NCBI GenBank assembly: GCA_037074615.1
Contig: CM073532.1
Span: 17,128,001-17,192,000, forward strand
DNA: 64,000 nt
From: Leucaena leucocephala
Lineage: Eukaryota; Streptophyta; Magnoliopsida; Fabales; Fabaceae
Direction of reading: 5' to 3'
The notes beneath the pieces are model-generated. The model had not been told where the DNA came from and searched no databases. It worked only from the letters and a program-made list of their open reading frames with translations. This document shows positions 34,600 through 45,958 of the stretch, in pieces. Within the stretch, counting starts at the first letter, position 1. Every line of letters begins with the position of its first letter. A program made the position numbers and the translations under genes.

Positions 34600-35829
34600 A
34601 TGGTTAATACAAGAAGAACGGTTAGACCCGAAGAGGTAGAGCCTCGGGATGAGGGTACTAATAATCAGATAGACCCTGCGCAAATTATTCTAGATAGGCT
34701 AGAACTGCAACAGCATGCAATAGATGAGATGCGGGCAATCCAGACTCGCCAAGATCAAGAACGAGATTCTGCTATCGCTACGGCGGTTGTTGCTGCAGTT
34801 GCTAGCTTACAACAGTCTGAGAAGGAGGTAATACCAGAGAATGATGTAGAACCTGAACCTCAGTCAAATCATGGGCAGACTGGAATGAATAGACATTAGG
34901 GGTCTATAGGAAATAACAATAACCAGGAAAGTCTGCAAACATGGATGGAACGATTCCATAAGTTTAATCCGCCCATGTTTGAAGGGACTTTGGACACCCA
35001 AATAGCTGAGGATTGGGTTAGCCAGTTAGAGAAAATCTTTAAGATTTTAGAATGTCCCACTGAAAGAAAGGCCCAGCTGGCAGTTTATAAGCTAGAAAAA
35101 GATGCGGATAGGTGGTGGAGGAATACAGAAGTGATTCTGCACTCAAGAAATATTTCACTTACATGGGAGGTATTTCTTGAGTAGTTCAACGAGAAATACT
35201 TTCCACAGTCAGTAAGGGATGAACATGAAGCAGAATTTTTGATATTAAAGTAGGGTGAGCAAGAACCCTTTGATGATTATCTTGCTAGGTTCATCCATCT
35301 TTTCCGATATTCCACTTACCTAAACTGTATGAATGATGAGAGGTAGACCACTGAGAAGTTAACTCATGGATTAAACCCTACATTGAAGGAGAAGGTTTTT
35401 CCTAGACAGATACGAAGGTTTAATGAAGCAGTAGAGGTATACAGGATCACAGAAAAGAATGTGCGATATCCAGAAAAGAGTGAACCTGCTACATCAAGAG
35501 TGATGCCACCAGGTTCCTTAATAGGGAACAGTAAGAAAAGAAATGGGCCAGCATATGGGTCAGAAGTTAATAAGAGACAGGGAAGTAGGCCAGGTAGTGG
35601 GCCAAGAGAAGTTAGTAGGCAACCAAGGCCTAATATATGTGGGAACTATGGTCGAGACCATGGTACGAGGCCTTGTCCAGTAGGTCAAGGGTTATGCTAT
35701 AGGTGTGGAAAGCCTGGACATTTTGCCAAGGAGTGTCCACAGAACACAACAAGCGAAAGATACCCGACTCAGGGAAGAATATATGCCCTGACTGGCAATG
35801 AGATAAGAAAGTCTCTAGCGCCAAGTTAA
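34600..35829 (+). pseudogene. gag: E4 gag, single frame with four amber stops
   Basis: From the ATG at 34600 (MVNTRRTVRPEE) the frame stays the same for 409 codons to the stop at 35829, with TAG at 34897, 35182, 35251 and 35344 and no frameshift. Features: N-terminal coiled region (about residues 25-70), Retrotrans_gag domain (about 115-260; FNPPMFEGTLDTQIAEDW, KLEKDADRWW), basic linker, and a CCHC knuckle CYRCGKPGHFAKEC at about residues 366-379, preceded by a partial CGNYGRDHG knuckle. Gag packages the RNA into particles. Compared with E3, two stops replace Gln and one replaces Trp. The absence of indels suggests the frame was lost only recently by base changes. Confidence 0.88.
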
Positions 35830-36072
35830 GGTACGAGTTTATGTGTGTTCTGTTTCCACTGGCTAATGAATGGATAAATCCTGTATGTGATTGGCTTGTA
35901 TTGTCCAGTATGCACACTATTGAGCTACCCTATACCTAGTATGTTGCCTATGTATGCGGATGAGTATGATTATAGGTTTTAAAAGTAGGAAGTAGAGAAA
36001 ACATATACAAGATAGTTAGGGTTAGTCAAACCCTTGAGCGTTAAAACTTATATTATGACTGAAAGGAGTCCA

Positions 36073-36210
36073 GGTCGCGATGTTATGAGAAATAGGTCGC
36101 GACTAAAGGACACAGAAATGCCAGGCCATGATGAATAGCGTATGACAGTCGCGACTAAAAGTCGCAGAGCATGTGAGTTACGACTATGCAGTTCTCAGGT
36201 CGCAACAAAG
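36073..36210 (+). repeat. GTCGCGAC array in E4, about 51-bp spacing
   Basis: (A/G)GTCGC(G/A)A words begin near 36073, 36095, 36147 and 36198, giving steps of 22, 52 and 51 bp. The 51-bp minisatellite of the 1.8-kb LTR has the same 22+29 internal spacing. The intervening sequence is only loosely similar. Confidence 0.65.
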
Positions 36211-37305
36211 ATAGCAGAGGCCATATGATAACAAAGGTACCAACCTTGCTGAAGTCTATCAGCTAGAGGATTGGAATAGCATATGGTAAGCCAGACAGTA
36301 CAAAGGTACTGAGGTACGAAAGATCAGTTTAAGATAATGTGTAAAAGTAGATCTTCTATGTGATAACTAAGAGTAGATCTAGGTTACAGGGGTTGTATTC
36401 AGCTAATCTGAATAGAAGACCTAAAAGCTAGAATGAGATTTGCCTAGGAATGATCCTAGTACATGGCCTAACGGTAAAGACGTGATGGGTAATAGATAAA
36501 GAGCTAAATGTTTCCTGAGCAGAGGGATTCCATCACGGAGAAGTAGTAGACCTAGGGGAGAATACCCTAGAGAACCGAAGTAATAGTGAGAGATGATGAA
36601 TGAGATCCATGAGAATTAAGGATCAAGAGAAAGACCAATAAGGAACCATAGTCCGGTCAAGAGTAGACTAGGACTGATGGATATATAGAAGAAGTTAAGA
36701 GATAGTAAAGAGGTAGCCACAGTTAAAAGATAAAGTGACTCCCCAATTCCCTATATAAGATAGAGTAATGAAGGGTTGAGTCTATACCCTGGTAAGAGGG
36801 TAGTGTGGCAGCCAAAGTGAAATAGATAGATATTTCAGGATGAATGATCCGGATATGATAGGCAATATGATAAAGGAAATATGTTTTGAGGATTAGATTA
36901 TTGCAATGTCTGATGGATGGTTGAGCAAAATATGATGATGATATGGCTTATGTGCCATAAGATATGATAGTTGCATCTCCTTGCAGTTGTCAAATGATAA
37001 CATGCATGTTAGAGTATCCTATGTAGAATGGATACTCCCTTTTTACAGTGCATGCAGGGTAGAGTATATATGAGTACATATATGAGATGAGGAAGTATGT
37101 TGCTCCCATACCATATGATATGAGGATGATATGATTGTATTGAGGATGATAGATAGTCTCAGTTATGGGACGATAAGTTATGATATGATTTATGATTGAG
37201 GTTACTCAGGTATTTCTATAGGCTTGTGAATACAGTACTCAGGGCCATTTCTATTGGAAGGAATGGTAGACAGAAAGCAGCAGATAACAGTAAAGGAATT
37301 GTTCT

Positions 37306-37446
37306 AGATCACTCTTCAGATAAGAGTTGGATCTGAAACAGGTGGCTCTCAGATAGAGCTAGATTCAGATGAGTATAGATCACTCTTTAGATAAGAGTTG
37401 GATCTGATATTGAATGGCTCGCAGTTAGAGTACAGGTTGAAAGATG
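37306..37446 (+). repeat. Two tandem 71-bp units in E4
   Basis: AGATCACTCTTCAGATAAGA at 37306 and a diverged copy at 37377. Shared with E1 (1126, 1197). Confidence 0.7.
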
Positions 37447-37605
37447 AGAAGGAACTCCTGAGTATAAGAGGAAGTAAGTAAAGTCTGGGTAAATAATATG
37501 AGGCTATAAAAATTTTTAAAATTTTTATTGAGTTATCAACAGGTGGAAGCAGTTAACCTTATAACTTAGTCTGTTGGTTTAAGATCTTCGGGAGATATAC
37601 AGTAC

Positions 37606-37765
37606 AACAGAATCGCAGTTAGATTCTGGAGGGTCACAGTTAGATCCTAGCATGGCTCCAGGATCGCAGTTAGATCCTAACAGCTTCAGAGTCGCAGTTA
37701 GATTCTGAAGAGGCTAACGGTTGATCACAGTTAGATCCCGAGGTCGCAGTTAGACCTAGCCTAAG
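37606..37765 (+). repeat. TCGCAGTTAGATCCT-type tandem array in E4
   Basis: At least six copies of (G/A)TC(G/A)CAGTTAGA(T/C)(T/C)C occur with spacing of about 20-36 bp (near 37612, 37633, 37664, 37690, 37723, 37742). This is a short, irregular minisatellite. Confidence 0.75.
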
Positions 37766-38129
37766 GAAAGTAATGAGCCATGAGATGTGACTACAATGTA
37801 GCATCTCTCCTGGGAGATGAATGCCAAAGACAAAGTTAAGGTGAGGAAGCTTCATTAGTTGATAAACTCACCCAGAGAAATTATTTTACAATGGTTTTCC
37901 TCATATAGCCTCTATTATAGGCAGACTAAACTTAGTTTTTCCTTAACAAAGACAGGAGTCCAAGTCCAAATCTGAGTACTAATATTCAAAGTTTTGTAGA
38001 AGTATGCCTGAGAAGCAGAAAAGAGAATTCCCTATGTACAGAGAATAGAAAAGCATTGGCTAAGAGCACTCTAGGAGGTAGCCAATAGCAAGAGAAAGAG
38101 GCAGTGGTTCAGACAGGGGACTGATCAAA

Positions 38130-38330
38130 GTAATGATCAGGTTGGAGAGCAGAGATGTCAATGTGGTGAAAAGAGCCATGGCACTGGGAGTGGCAAGTAG
38201 GGCAAAGCAGTTGTGGTGAGAAAGGCCACTTTGCAAGAGGTTGCCCTAAGAATGCTGACATCCCTAGGAAAGGTATTTGCTCTTACCCCAGACAAAGTCT
38301 CCAATATTCCCTGAGGTCGACCCTAAGAAT
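38130..38330 (+). pseudogene. gag: Second gag C-terminus relic in E4 (zinc-knuckle type)
   Basis: The reading contains RCQCGEKSHGTG, then, after a one-base shift, CGEKGHFARGCPKN and, after another shift, FALTPDKVSNIP. Its order (partial knuckle, CCHC knuckle, FALTP motif) is that of a gypsy Gag C-terminus, but the residues differ from the first gag of E4. It therefore came from another lineage. It lies 2.3 kb downstream of the first gag and is broken by a stop and frameshifts. Confidence 0.65.
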
Positions 38331-38976
38331 GGTTAAGAAGAACCATAGCGGTAAGGGCGACTGAGCTGTAAGGAACTATATGCCTAGATAATGATGTGGA
38401 TAATGAAGAGTTCTTTTCTGATCTAAAGGAAATGGTAATAAAAGGCCAGAGAGACCTAGAGAAGAGGGTCTAAGGCAAAGCAAAGATAGAACGTAGTTCT
38501 ATAAGAAAGAGATTGCTAGGGCCTAAAGCTATATAAAGAGTAATCTAGCCCTAACCCAGTAGCACGTTAAATTGAAAGGTGCTAAGGCAAGAATAGCCTA
38601 ACGATAGATAAGCCCTAAGAAGGGATAAGGAAAAAGTGCAAATGCCACAAAGGTTGGCATAGATGCATGAAGTCATGAGAACAGTTATCTGAGTTATGAT
38701 CTCGTATCAGGAGAAAGAAATTCAGAAGAAAATATTTCTCCTGAGATATTAGCAAAGTGTAAGAAGAGTGAAGTAAACCCCAGAATTACGTCAGAATTCT
38801 GTGGAATCAGATATGAAAGAAATGGACACTACTCACAAGTGTAATGAGTTGTCCATAAGTATAAGAGGATGAATGCCCCAAGCCTTAGTCATAAACCAGG
38901 AAAGGATATATAGAGAAGCTATATCCAAGATAGTTGATTAAGGTACTAAGTAAATTTCGAGGACAAAATTTATTTT

Positions 38977-38990
38977 AAGGGGGGTAGAAA
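38977..38990 (+). other. Polypurine tract of E4
   Basis: AAGGGGGGTAGAAA immediately before the TG of the 3' LTR. Confidence 0.9.
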
Positions 38991-41900
38991 TGTAACACTC
39001 CAATTTTTAGGCCTAGAGATGCCAGAAAGAGAATTCAAGGGCATAATCGTAATTATGGGAAAGATCGGGCTGGTAGTCGATGAGTACCATGTTTTGCCAG
39101 AAAATAGAGAAAATCATGCTGATCATTTCACTGAACTGTGAAATGTGCATATGAGGTCTCTATGTGTATGAAAGAATTAGAAATGTGACCAAGGGTAGAA
39201 TGGTCATTTTTTAAAAGTGTGCGCGGGAGCGTACTTTCAGGCAAAAATAGCTCGGTCCGGATAAAATATCTGAAAATACTGAGAGATAGAGAAAAGGATT
39301 CCGGATTGAATGACGCAACACAGAATTTTGATTTGAGGTCCCGATTTTTCTGTAAAAATTCTCGAAGATGAGAATTTACAGTTATAATCGGTAAAGGAAG
39401 AGCAGTCCGAATAGAGATGATAGGACTATGGCCAGAGGCCATATAGTGTTTTCTAAGGCCCGTAGTGACACCAGGGAAGGCCCAGGCCCATAATACAGCT
39501 CAGTGGTAAGAGGGGCCGGTGTCCGGGAAAAATGTGCAAAATGACGAAAATGCCCTTATACTATAAAATGACTGAAGAATGAGTAAAGGGTATTTTGGTC
39601 ATTTGGCTAAGGTTAGACAGTCAAGAAAGGGTATCTGGATAGTTGACCAGGGTTAGAGAATACTCTGGTAAGATATGAAAAGACAATAATGCCCCTAGAC
39701 CTAGTAAAGTAAAGAAAGGAAATGGAAGGACTTAAGTGCAATTATGGAAAGTTTAAAGCCAAAAAGGAAAAGTAGACAAAAATGTGGGGTCTTAAAGTGT
39801 GATTTTAGCCAAATTTAAGGGACTTAATTGCAAAGAAGAAAAGTTCCCTGGGGTTAAATTGTAATTAAAGAAAGTCAGGCCGGAAGTGGTTTGGACTGCC
39901 CGAAAGCATTTCAGTCCCAGATTTCACTGGTAGAGAGAGCAAGTGACGCTGGGTAATCTGGCTTAATACAGGAATTTTTGAAGACTCCAGATAGCCAGAA
40001 ATGGACTGATCGTCCAAAAGTTATAAAAAATCATACCGGATATCCTAGATTTTAGATCTAAATGAGAAAATACAGGAAGATACATCCTTATGGGATGGAT
40101 GTCAGGAAACTGATAGAATACCGATAGGAGGCCTGTAGAAAAAGTTATTCACAAATTAGAAAATCCAGACGGGAGTGTGAGGCCTCTGGGTATCCGATAG
40201 GGAGATTTATCGGTATTTGAAAAGGGACTGAATGAGTTCGGATGATCTCAGTCAGATGACTGATATGACTCACAGGGATGCCTGAACATCGCAGGCTAGT
40301 GTATCGGACAGAAGGAGCCGGTGTCCAGATATGTGTATAAACGGTGAATACTAGATAAAACATTCAATAATCATTGAAAGGGGGGATTCCTCGTAATGCG
40401 TGCCATAAAGGTATTGGACCCAGAAAGGCCCAATAATGGAGCCATCAAAGGCCCAGTAAGACCCTTGGACTGATAGGCAGGCCAGTGTCCAGCAGAACCC
40501 CGGAAAAGTGTGAAATTACGAAAATGCCCCTGTGTTGTATTAAAGGGTAATAGAGGAATGGAGGGTATTTTGGTCATTCTGGACAGGCCCAGGAGCCAAG
40601 GCACATACAGATAAAGTTACTTAGAGTCAGTATATACCCTGACAGGGTACAGAAAGGTGTAAAATGATGATTTTACCTTTAGGGCTAAGATAGCGCAAGA
40701 AAGGGCACTCAGGGGTATTTTGGTAATTTGCCAAGGGCTGTTTCTTGGGAATCGAGCCATCAGAGTACTTGAGTTTGATCAGAGAGCCAAGATAATATTC
40801 CAAGGCCCAAAAAATGTAGCCCAACGTATATGTGGGAAAAAGTGGTATTAAAATACTATTTTAATGCTGTTTCAATAAAGTAAAGTTACTCAGTCGGCAC
40901 GATAATCGAGGAGGTGATCAGATAAAGTCCTGGACTTATCTGGATAGCATTGGAAGGCATGAAAGGTCCCTTCCAGATGCCACATGGTATCATCTTTGAG
41001 GGAGAAGAAAAGTTAAGGACATGTGACACAATCTTAGCCGGCGAGTCCAGTTTGTGGAGATGCTGAGTCAGCTGATGAGGTGTCCAGGAATTGTGACATG
41101 TGAAGAATGTGGCGATGAGGTGTCCCATGAGGTGGCATGGAGATGATGTCATGCATGATGCAGTAAAAGGAATAAAAGAAAATAGGAAATTCTGGAAAAA
41201 CCAGGACCACAGGATCAGATGGGTTCAAAATTACAATAATGCCATTGACCAAAACTATAAATACCCACCCTTGCTTCATATGCAGCACGGCCAAGAGGCT
41301 TTTATAGAGAGGAGGAGGTGCTAGAGAGAGAAAGTGAGAGGAAGAAAGAAAGAAAGGAAGTTCTGGCGGAGTTGGAAGAAGAATAGAGATAGTAGAGTTC
41401 TGCTGAGCTCTTGAGGTAGTAACTAATCCTAGCTTTTATGTAATGGCTTTGTGATTTGTTGTGCTATAATGCTATGATCATATGTTATTAAGCATGGAAG
41501 CTCGCAGCATACTTATCTGTACACAATCACAAGCAAGCACTGTCACTCTGCATTACATATATTATTATGGTTGTTGCTACTGAGATTCCCCCGAATCTCA
41601 TCCCAATAAATAACCCATTACAGGGGAGGTTATGTCAAAGTGAATTTTGGGAATTTTAAGAGAAACCCTTATGCTGCCGAAATTATGACGAGATAAAGAG
41701 AGCAGCTGATACGTACTGTGTACGTAGGTACTGCCTAAGGAGGCTGGAAGTGAGTGGACCTAGCCGGTTCATCCAGTCTTTCCTGGGTACTTTCGTAGAA
41801 TGGTAGTTCTCACGGGAATTACCGAATCGGTACAAGATCAGTTACTTTCTGAAGATGAAGCGTAGCGGTTATGCTGCCGGATTTTAGGCAGGAAAAGATA

Positions 41901-42550
41901 TAATGGAGATATGGGAAATTTTGTACATACCCAGATGTAAAACAACTAATTAATTAATAATAAGTGTTGTTTGGCATGATTGACTGGTATATGATGGATG
42001 TATGCATATGTTTGCAAAGTAGAAATGCTGAAATTTACCACTGTGAACAGTAACACGTGGTGATCTAGTCATGTTAGATAAATGATTAAAAATAGTAAAT
42101 GGATGACTAAATGTACTAAATTTTTAATTTAAATAGTAGACATACCAAGCTTCGATTTGATATATAGTATGACTCATTTGGATGTCTACACAAGGAGATA
42201 TTAGTTATCAAAGTTGGGACCAGAATGCTGGATTCAGGGAGAAAAACGTGGGATGAACAGTAAAGTTGTGACGTTGACTGACGTTGACTCGGTCAATGAA
42301 TGGTCAACTAGTTATTTTTCCCTGAAATATAATTGAGTTAGATTTAAGTATCAATTTGAACCACTTCATTTAGATTTTTCTAGAATTAGTTATGATTTTT
42401 CAAAGTCAGGTCACTCATCTGGAATTTTCAAGTGAATAGTACTCGATAAGAGTAAAACTCCAGATTGAGAAATTAGACTTCAATTACCTCGAAAGTGGTT
42501 CTAAATGCTACCAAATGGTTCCTAAGACACATGAAAGTAAGGATGTTTCA
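38991..42550 (+). repeat. E4 3' LTR (3560 bp)
   Basis: TGTAACACTCC...AGGATGTTTCA. TATA box 41256-41263, hairpin 41581-41600, U5 block 41731-41828. It lacks two segments present in the 5' LTR: the GGACCGGACCGG region (5' LTR about 32829-32866) and about 54 bp between TGCTAT words (5' LTR about 33250-33303). Confidence 0.92.
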
Positions 42551-43877
42551 CATTACATAAAAGCTAGGATTAGCTACTACCTGGCTAGCTTAGCAGAACT
42601 CTACTATCTCTATACTGCTTCCAGCTCCGCCAGAACTTCCTTTCTTTCTCTCTTTCTTTCTTTCTCCTTCTCTCTCTTCTTTCTCTCTCTTTTCCTTGCA
42701 AAACCGTGATGAATGAATGGCAAGGGGGTTATTTATAGTTTCCACTGATGGTCCACTGATATCACTTCCGTAATTCTCAAGAACTCTGAACTTGTGGCCA
42801 CCGATTTTCCTGGAATTTCCTATTTTCTTTATTCCTTTTACTGCATCATCATGACATCATTCAAGGGACACCTCATGGGGATACCTAATCTATCACATGG
42901 CGCAAATGCAGGCTCCTGGGACACCTCACCAGCTGACTCAGCGTTTTCAGACAGTTCCAGAGTCTTGCACTGGAATACACGGCTGAGATCATGCCACGTG
43001 TCCTTAACTTTTTCTTCCTCCTCTATGTTGGCGCCATATGGCATCTTGCTGGCACCCTTCACGCCATCCAATGCTATCCAGATAAGTCTAGAACTTTATC
43101 TGATCACTTTCTCAGTTATCGTGCCGACCGAGTAACTCTACTTTATTGAAAAGTCACTAAAACATTATTTTAATGCCACTTTTCCCCACATATATAATGG
43201 GCTACGTTTTTGCACCTTGGGACTGCTATCTTGGGCCCTGATCAAGCTCAAGTACTCTGATGGCTCAATTCCCAAGAAACATCCCTTGGCAAATTACCAA
43301 AATGCCCTTGGTTCCTTTTTCTTTTCTTTAATGAGTCTAGGGGCATTATTGTCTTTTCACCTCTTACCAGAGTACTCTCTGACCCTGGTCAACTATCCAA
43401 ATATCCTTTCTTGACTGTCTAACCTTAGTCAAATGACCAAAATACCCTTTACTCATTCTTTCACTATTTTACAACATAAGGGCATTCTCGTCATTTTACA
43501 CCTTTTCGGTACATTTTCGGACACTGACTCCTTTTATCAGATAAACTGATATACTGAGTCTAGGCATCCCTTTGGGTCATAACAAGCATCTGACCGATGT
43601 CATCTGAGCCCATTCTATCTCAATTTGAAAACCGATAAATTTCCCAATCGGATCCCCGGAGGTCACATACTCCGTCTCAATTCTCTAATTTGTGAATAAC
43701 TTTTTTTGCAGACCTCCTATCGGTATTCTGTTAGTTCCCTGACATCCGCCTCATCAGGGCGCATCTTCCTATAAATTCTTACCCACATCTGAGGTCAAGG
43801 ATATCCGGTAGGAATTTTTTATACTTTTGGACTATCAGATAAATTTTGGCTATCTGGAGTCCTGATAAAACTACCCA
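42551..43877 (-). mobile_element. LTR B, right part (minus orientation), truncated
   Basis: Continues LTR B after E4: leader, minus-strand TATA box (TATTTATA 42730-42737), then U3 words shared with solo LTR 1, up to TGGCTATCTGGAGTC near 43860. The last ~700 bp expected (to GGGATGTTACA) are missing, and the sequence passes directly into E5 integrase. This is a deletion junction rather than a clean insertion end. Confidence 0.75.
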
Positions 43878-44079
43878 TATATATAAAAATCTCTTTTATA
43901 TATAACTTCGCTAGCTTCTCAAGAGAATCCCCCAAATTGATTGCCAGGAAATAAGTTGACTTTATCAACCAATTAATTTCTACCCATATAGTTCATGATT
44001 AGCTGACATCATCGGTAATCCTTCTACAAAGTCCATAGAAATACTATCCCATTTTTATTCAGGGATTTCCAAAGGTTGT
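43878..44079 (-). pseudogene. pol: E5 integrase fragment (core, upstream part)
   Basis: Colinear with E3 50968-51140 on the minus strand: sequence for the ATWVVIDRLTKSAHF / INKRDSLEKLARLYL region, with stops and frame breaks. It is cut on the right by the 1.8-kb LTR insertion (TSD GTTGT) and resumes at 45959. Confidence 0.8.
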
Positions 44080-45953
44080 TGTAGGGAATTGGAAGACACA
44101 CAGCGGAAATTAACTTTAAAAATTTTTCCATTCCCTGCCAGGATCTACCGAGTGTGTTTAAGTTAAGGAGAAAGAAGTGTTACCTTCGATATTCGAACTA
44201 TAGTCATGACCTCCGTATCCACTAGTCGCGACTCTTCGCCACTGGAGTTTTCAGTCACGACCTGTAGCCTCCTCAACTTTTAGTTGCGACCTGTCGTCTC
44301 TGGAGTTTTTAGTCGCGACTTCCTCAGCTTCTAGTCACGGCCTGTCGTCTCTTTTCGATTTTTTTACGTTCAGGTTGCTTGTATGGTCACGACCTAAGTG
44401 TCTAGAAGTCGCGACTTGTCGTCGTACCTGGTGCTCTCTCCTCGATCGCAAGAAGTTGACAACTCAGATCAGCTTCCTCTACCGGTATCCACACGAACAG
44501 CGTTCCAACCATGAACGACGTGCTAGCGCCTCTTATCCCTCTAGGGCTTTCTCAAGAATCCGTCCTCACATTCTCTATTTTGGCCTTTTCTTATCTGCAA
44601 ACCTTTTGCACTCTCCTTGCCCGTTTTTGTCTCATCAAGAACCCTAGCCCCTAATGTCAAATATATAGGATGCTATCGGTGTTCTGATTGGGTTGAATTT
44701 CAGAATTAATCTTATATTAATTGTGAAATTAATACAATATCATATATTGCATAATTTGATAAGAAACTAATTAAATAAATATGGTTTATATTAAATTCAT
44801 CCCACATATTTGATTCACCTACTCATTTAATTTAAAATAAAGATAAGATAGAATTATATTTGATTTATTCTTATAAATCAAATTTGAGATATCATATCAA
44901 TTTAAATTTCAAATTCAAATAGATCATTTGAATTTAAATTCAAATTCAAAAGTGATAGAGATTTAATTTATCCTTATAAATTAAATCTTACAAATATCTC
45001 TTATATTACATATAATATATATACTAATTTATATATATAAATATATAAATCCACCCTAGATTATTCATTGAATCTGGACATGTCTTAGATTCAATGAATC
45101 TGGACATCACAGCTCGTGTTGGGCTATTTTGTGTGCGACCTTGTAGGCCCATATGAAGTTGGCAGTGGGCCAGTTACTATACTGACCCACAAGTCGTAAG
45201 CGGTCTCTAGCAAGACATTACGACTACCAAAATCATATGAGGATAGATGAACGATGTTACCTTTCATACAACCACATCACGTCCCTTTTGTCACACGATA
45301 TTTTGGTCATGGATGAGGCATGTAGAACGTCATCCTCCTATTCCTGACCGTTACTTTCTCGATCCCTGAGTAGTCTGACTATAGAAATGGAACTACCTTT
45401 CCATTACAGTATGGCCATACATTTCTCATACTTACTCATCGAGGGGCCCAGTAATATCTCTCTATGAATATGAGGGACAAATTCCATCTTGACCATTCAC
45501 ATTCCTCCGCATGAAAAACCACTGAGCCCGAACATAGTCTTTATGATCACTCGGTCAAAAGTGACTTTTGACTAGGTCAAAGCTGAGCGTTTGTCATGTA
45601 GGAATCCATGATGATCTCAGGTCAAAGGGCATAGTGACATGGTTTATATATGAGAGAAGCTTATGACTTAACCCATGCAGCTCTCTCACAGCGGGTCAGT
45701 CCAACACCTTGTACTCTTACATGTGCCTATGACTTTTATTTATATCTCTATATATCTTCAAAGTCATACTGGTCTTATTTCATCTCTGCTCCCGCATAGA
45801 TGATCGACCAGGGACATTTAGGATAAGATCATGAGTTATCCAAGGATGGTCATCACAATAAACATGCAAATAATGTGATAACATAATTAAGAAATTCATA
45901 AATCAACAATGTTCATAATACAATGATTGGCCCCTAGGGTACAATTTCCAATA
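44080..45953 (-). mobile_element. 1.8-kb LTR-like insertion, copy 2 (minus orientation), 1874 bp
   Basis: Reverse complement of the 9416-11241 unit, flanked by the perfect duplication GTTGT (44075-44079, 45954-45958). Its minus-strand start reads TATTGG rather than TGTT, one substitution away from a TG end. It contains the GTCGCGAC minisatellite (about 44225-44420), the 44460-44560 GC-richer block and a TATATA-rich stretch (45010-45050). The 90-residue plus-strand ORF at 44375-44647 is antisense to the LTR and matches the antisense ORF of copy 1. It splits the E5 integrase. Confidence 0.85.
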
Positions 45954-45958
45954 GTTGT

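Larger units (their letters stand above)
35830..38976 (+). mobile_element. E4 internal non-coding tract replacing pol
   Basis: Three kilobases without an ORF of note where gypsy elements carry pol. It holds a GTCGCGAC repeat array (36073-36210), paired 71-bp units (37306-37446), a TCGCAGTTAGAT array (37606-37760), an A/T-rich stretch of ATATGATA words (36900-37190) and a relic of a second gag C-terminus (38130-38330). E1 shares the 71-bp units and the 3' end but lacks much of the rest. Confidence 0.7.
30919..42550 (+). mobile_element. E4: complete gag-only (TR-GAG-like) LTR retroelement, 11,632 bp
   Basis: Two LTRs (30919-34378, 38991-42550), a primer-binding site (34382-34393), a polypurine tract (38977-38990) and a perfect TSD CATTA (30914-30918, 42551-42555) define a full insertion in LTR B. 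The 4.6-kb internal region holds one gag frame (34600-35829, four amber stops) and no protease, reverse transcriptase or integrase. This matches non-autonomous elements that keep only gag, described in plants as TR-GAG. It would rely on enzymes from an autonomous gypsy element; E3 has the same primer-binding site and a similar polypurine tract, so its lineage is a candidate donor (inference). Confidence 0.9.

Noticed and set aside
37606..37765. Regularly repeated TCGCAGTTAGAT words as a CRISPR-like array
   Set aside because: Repeats are short and degenerate, spacing is irregular, there are no cas genes, and the context is a plant retroelement.
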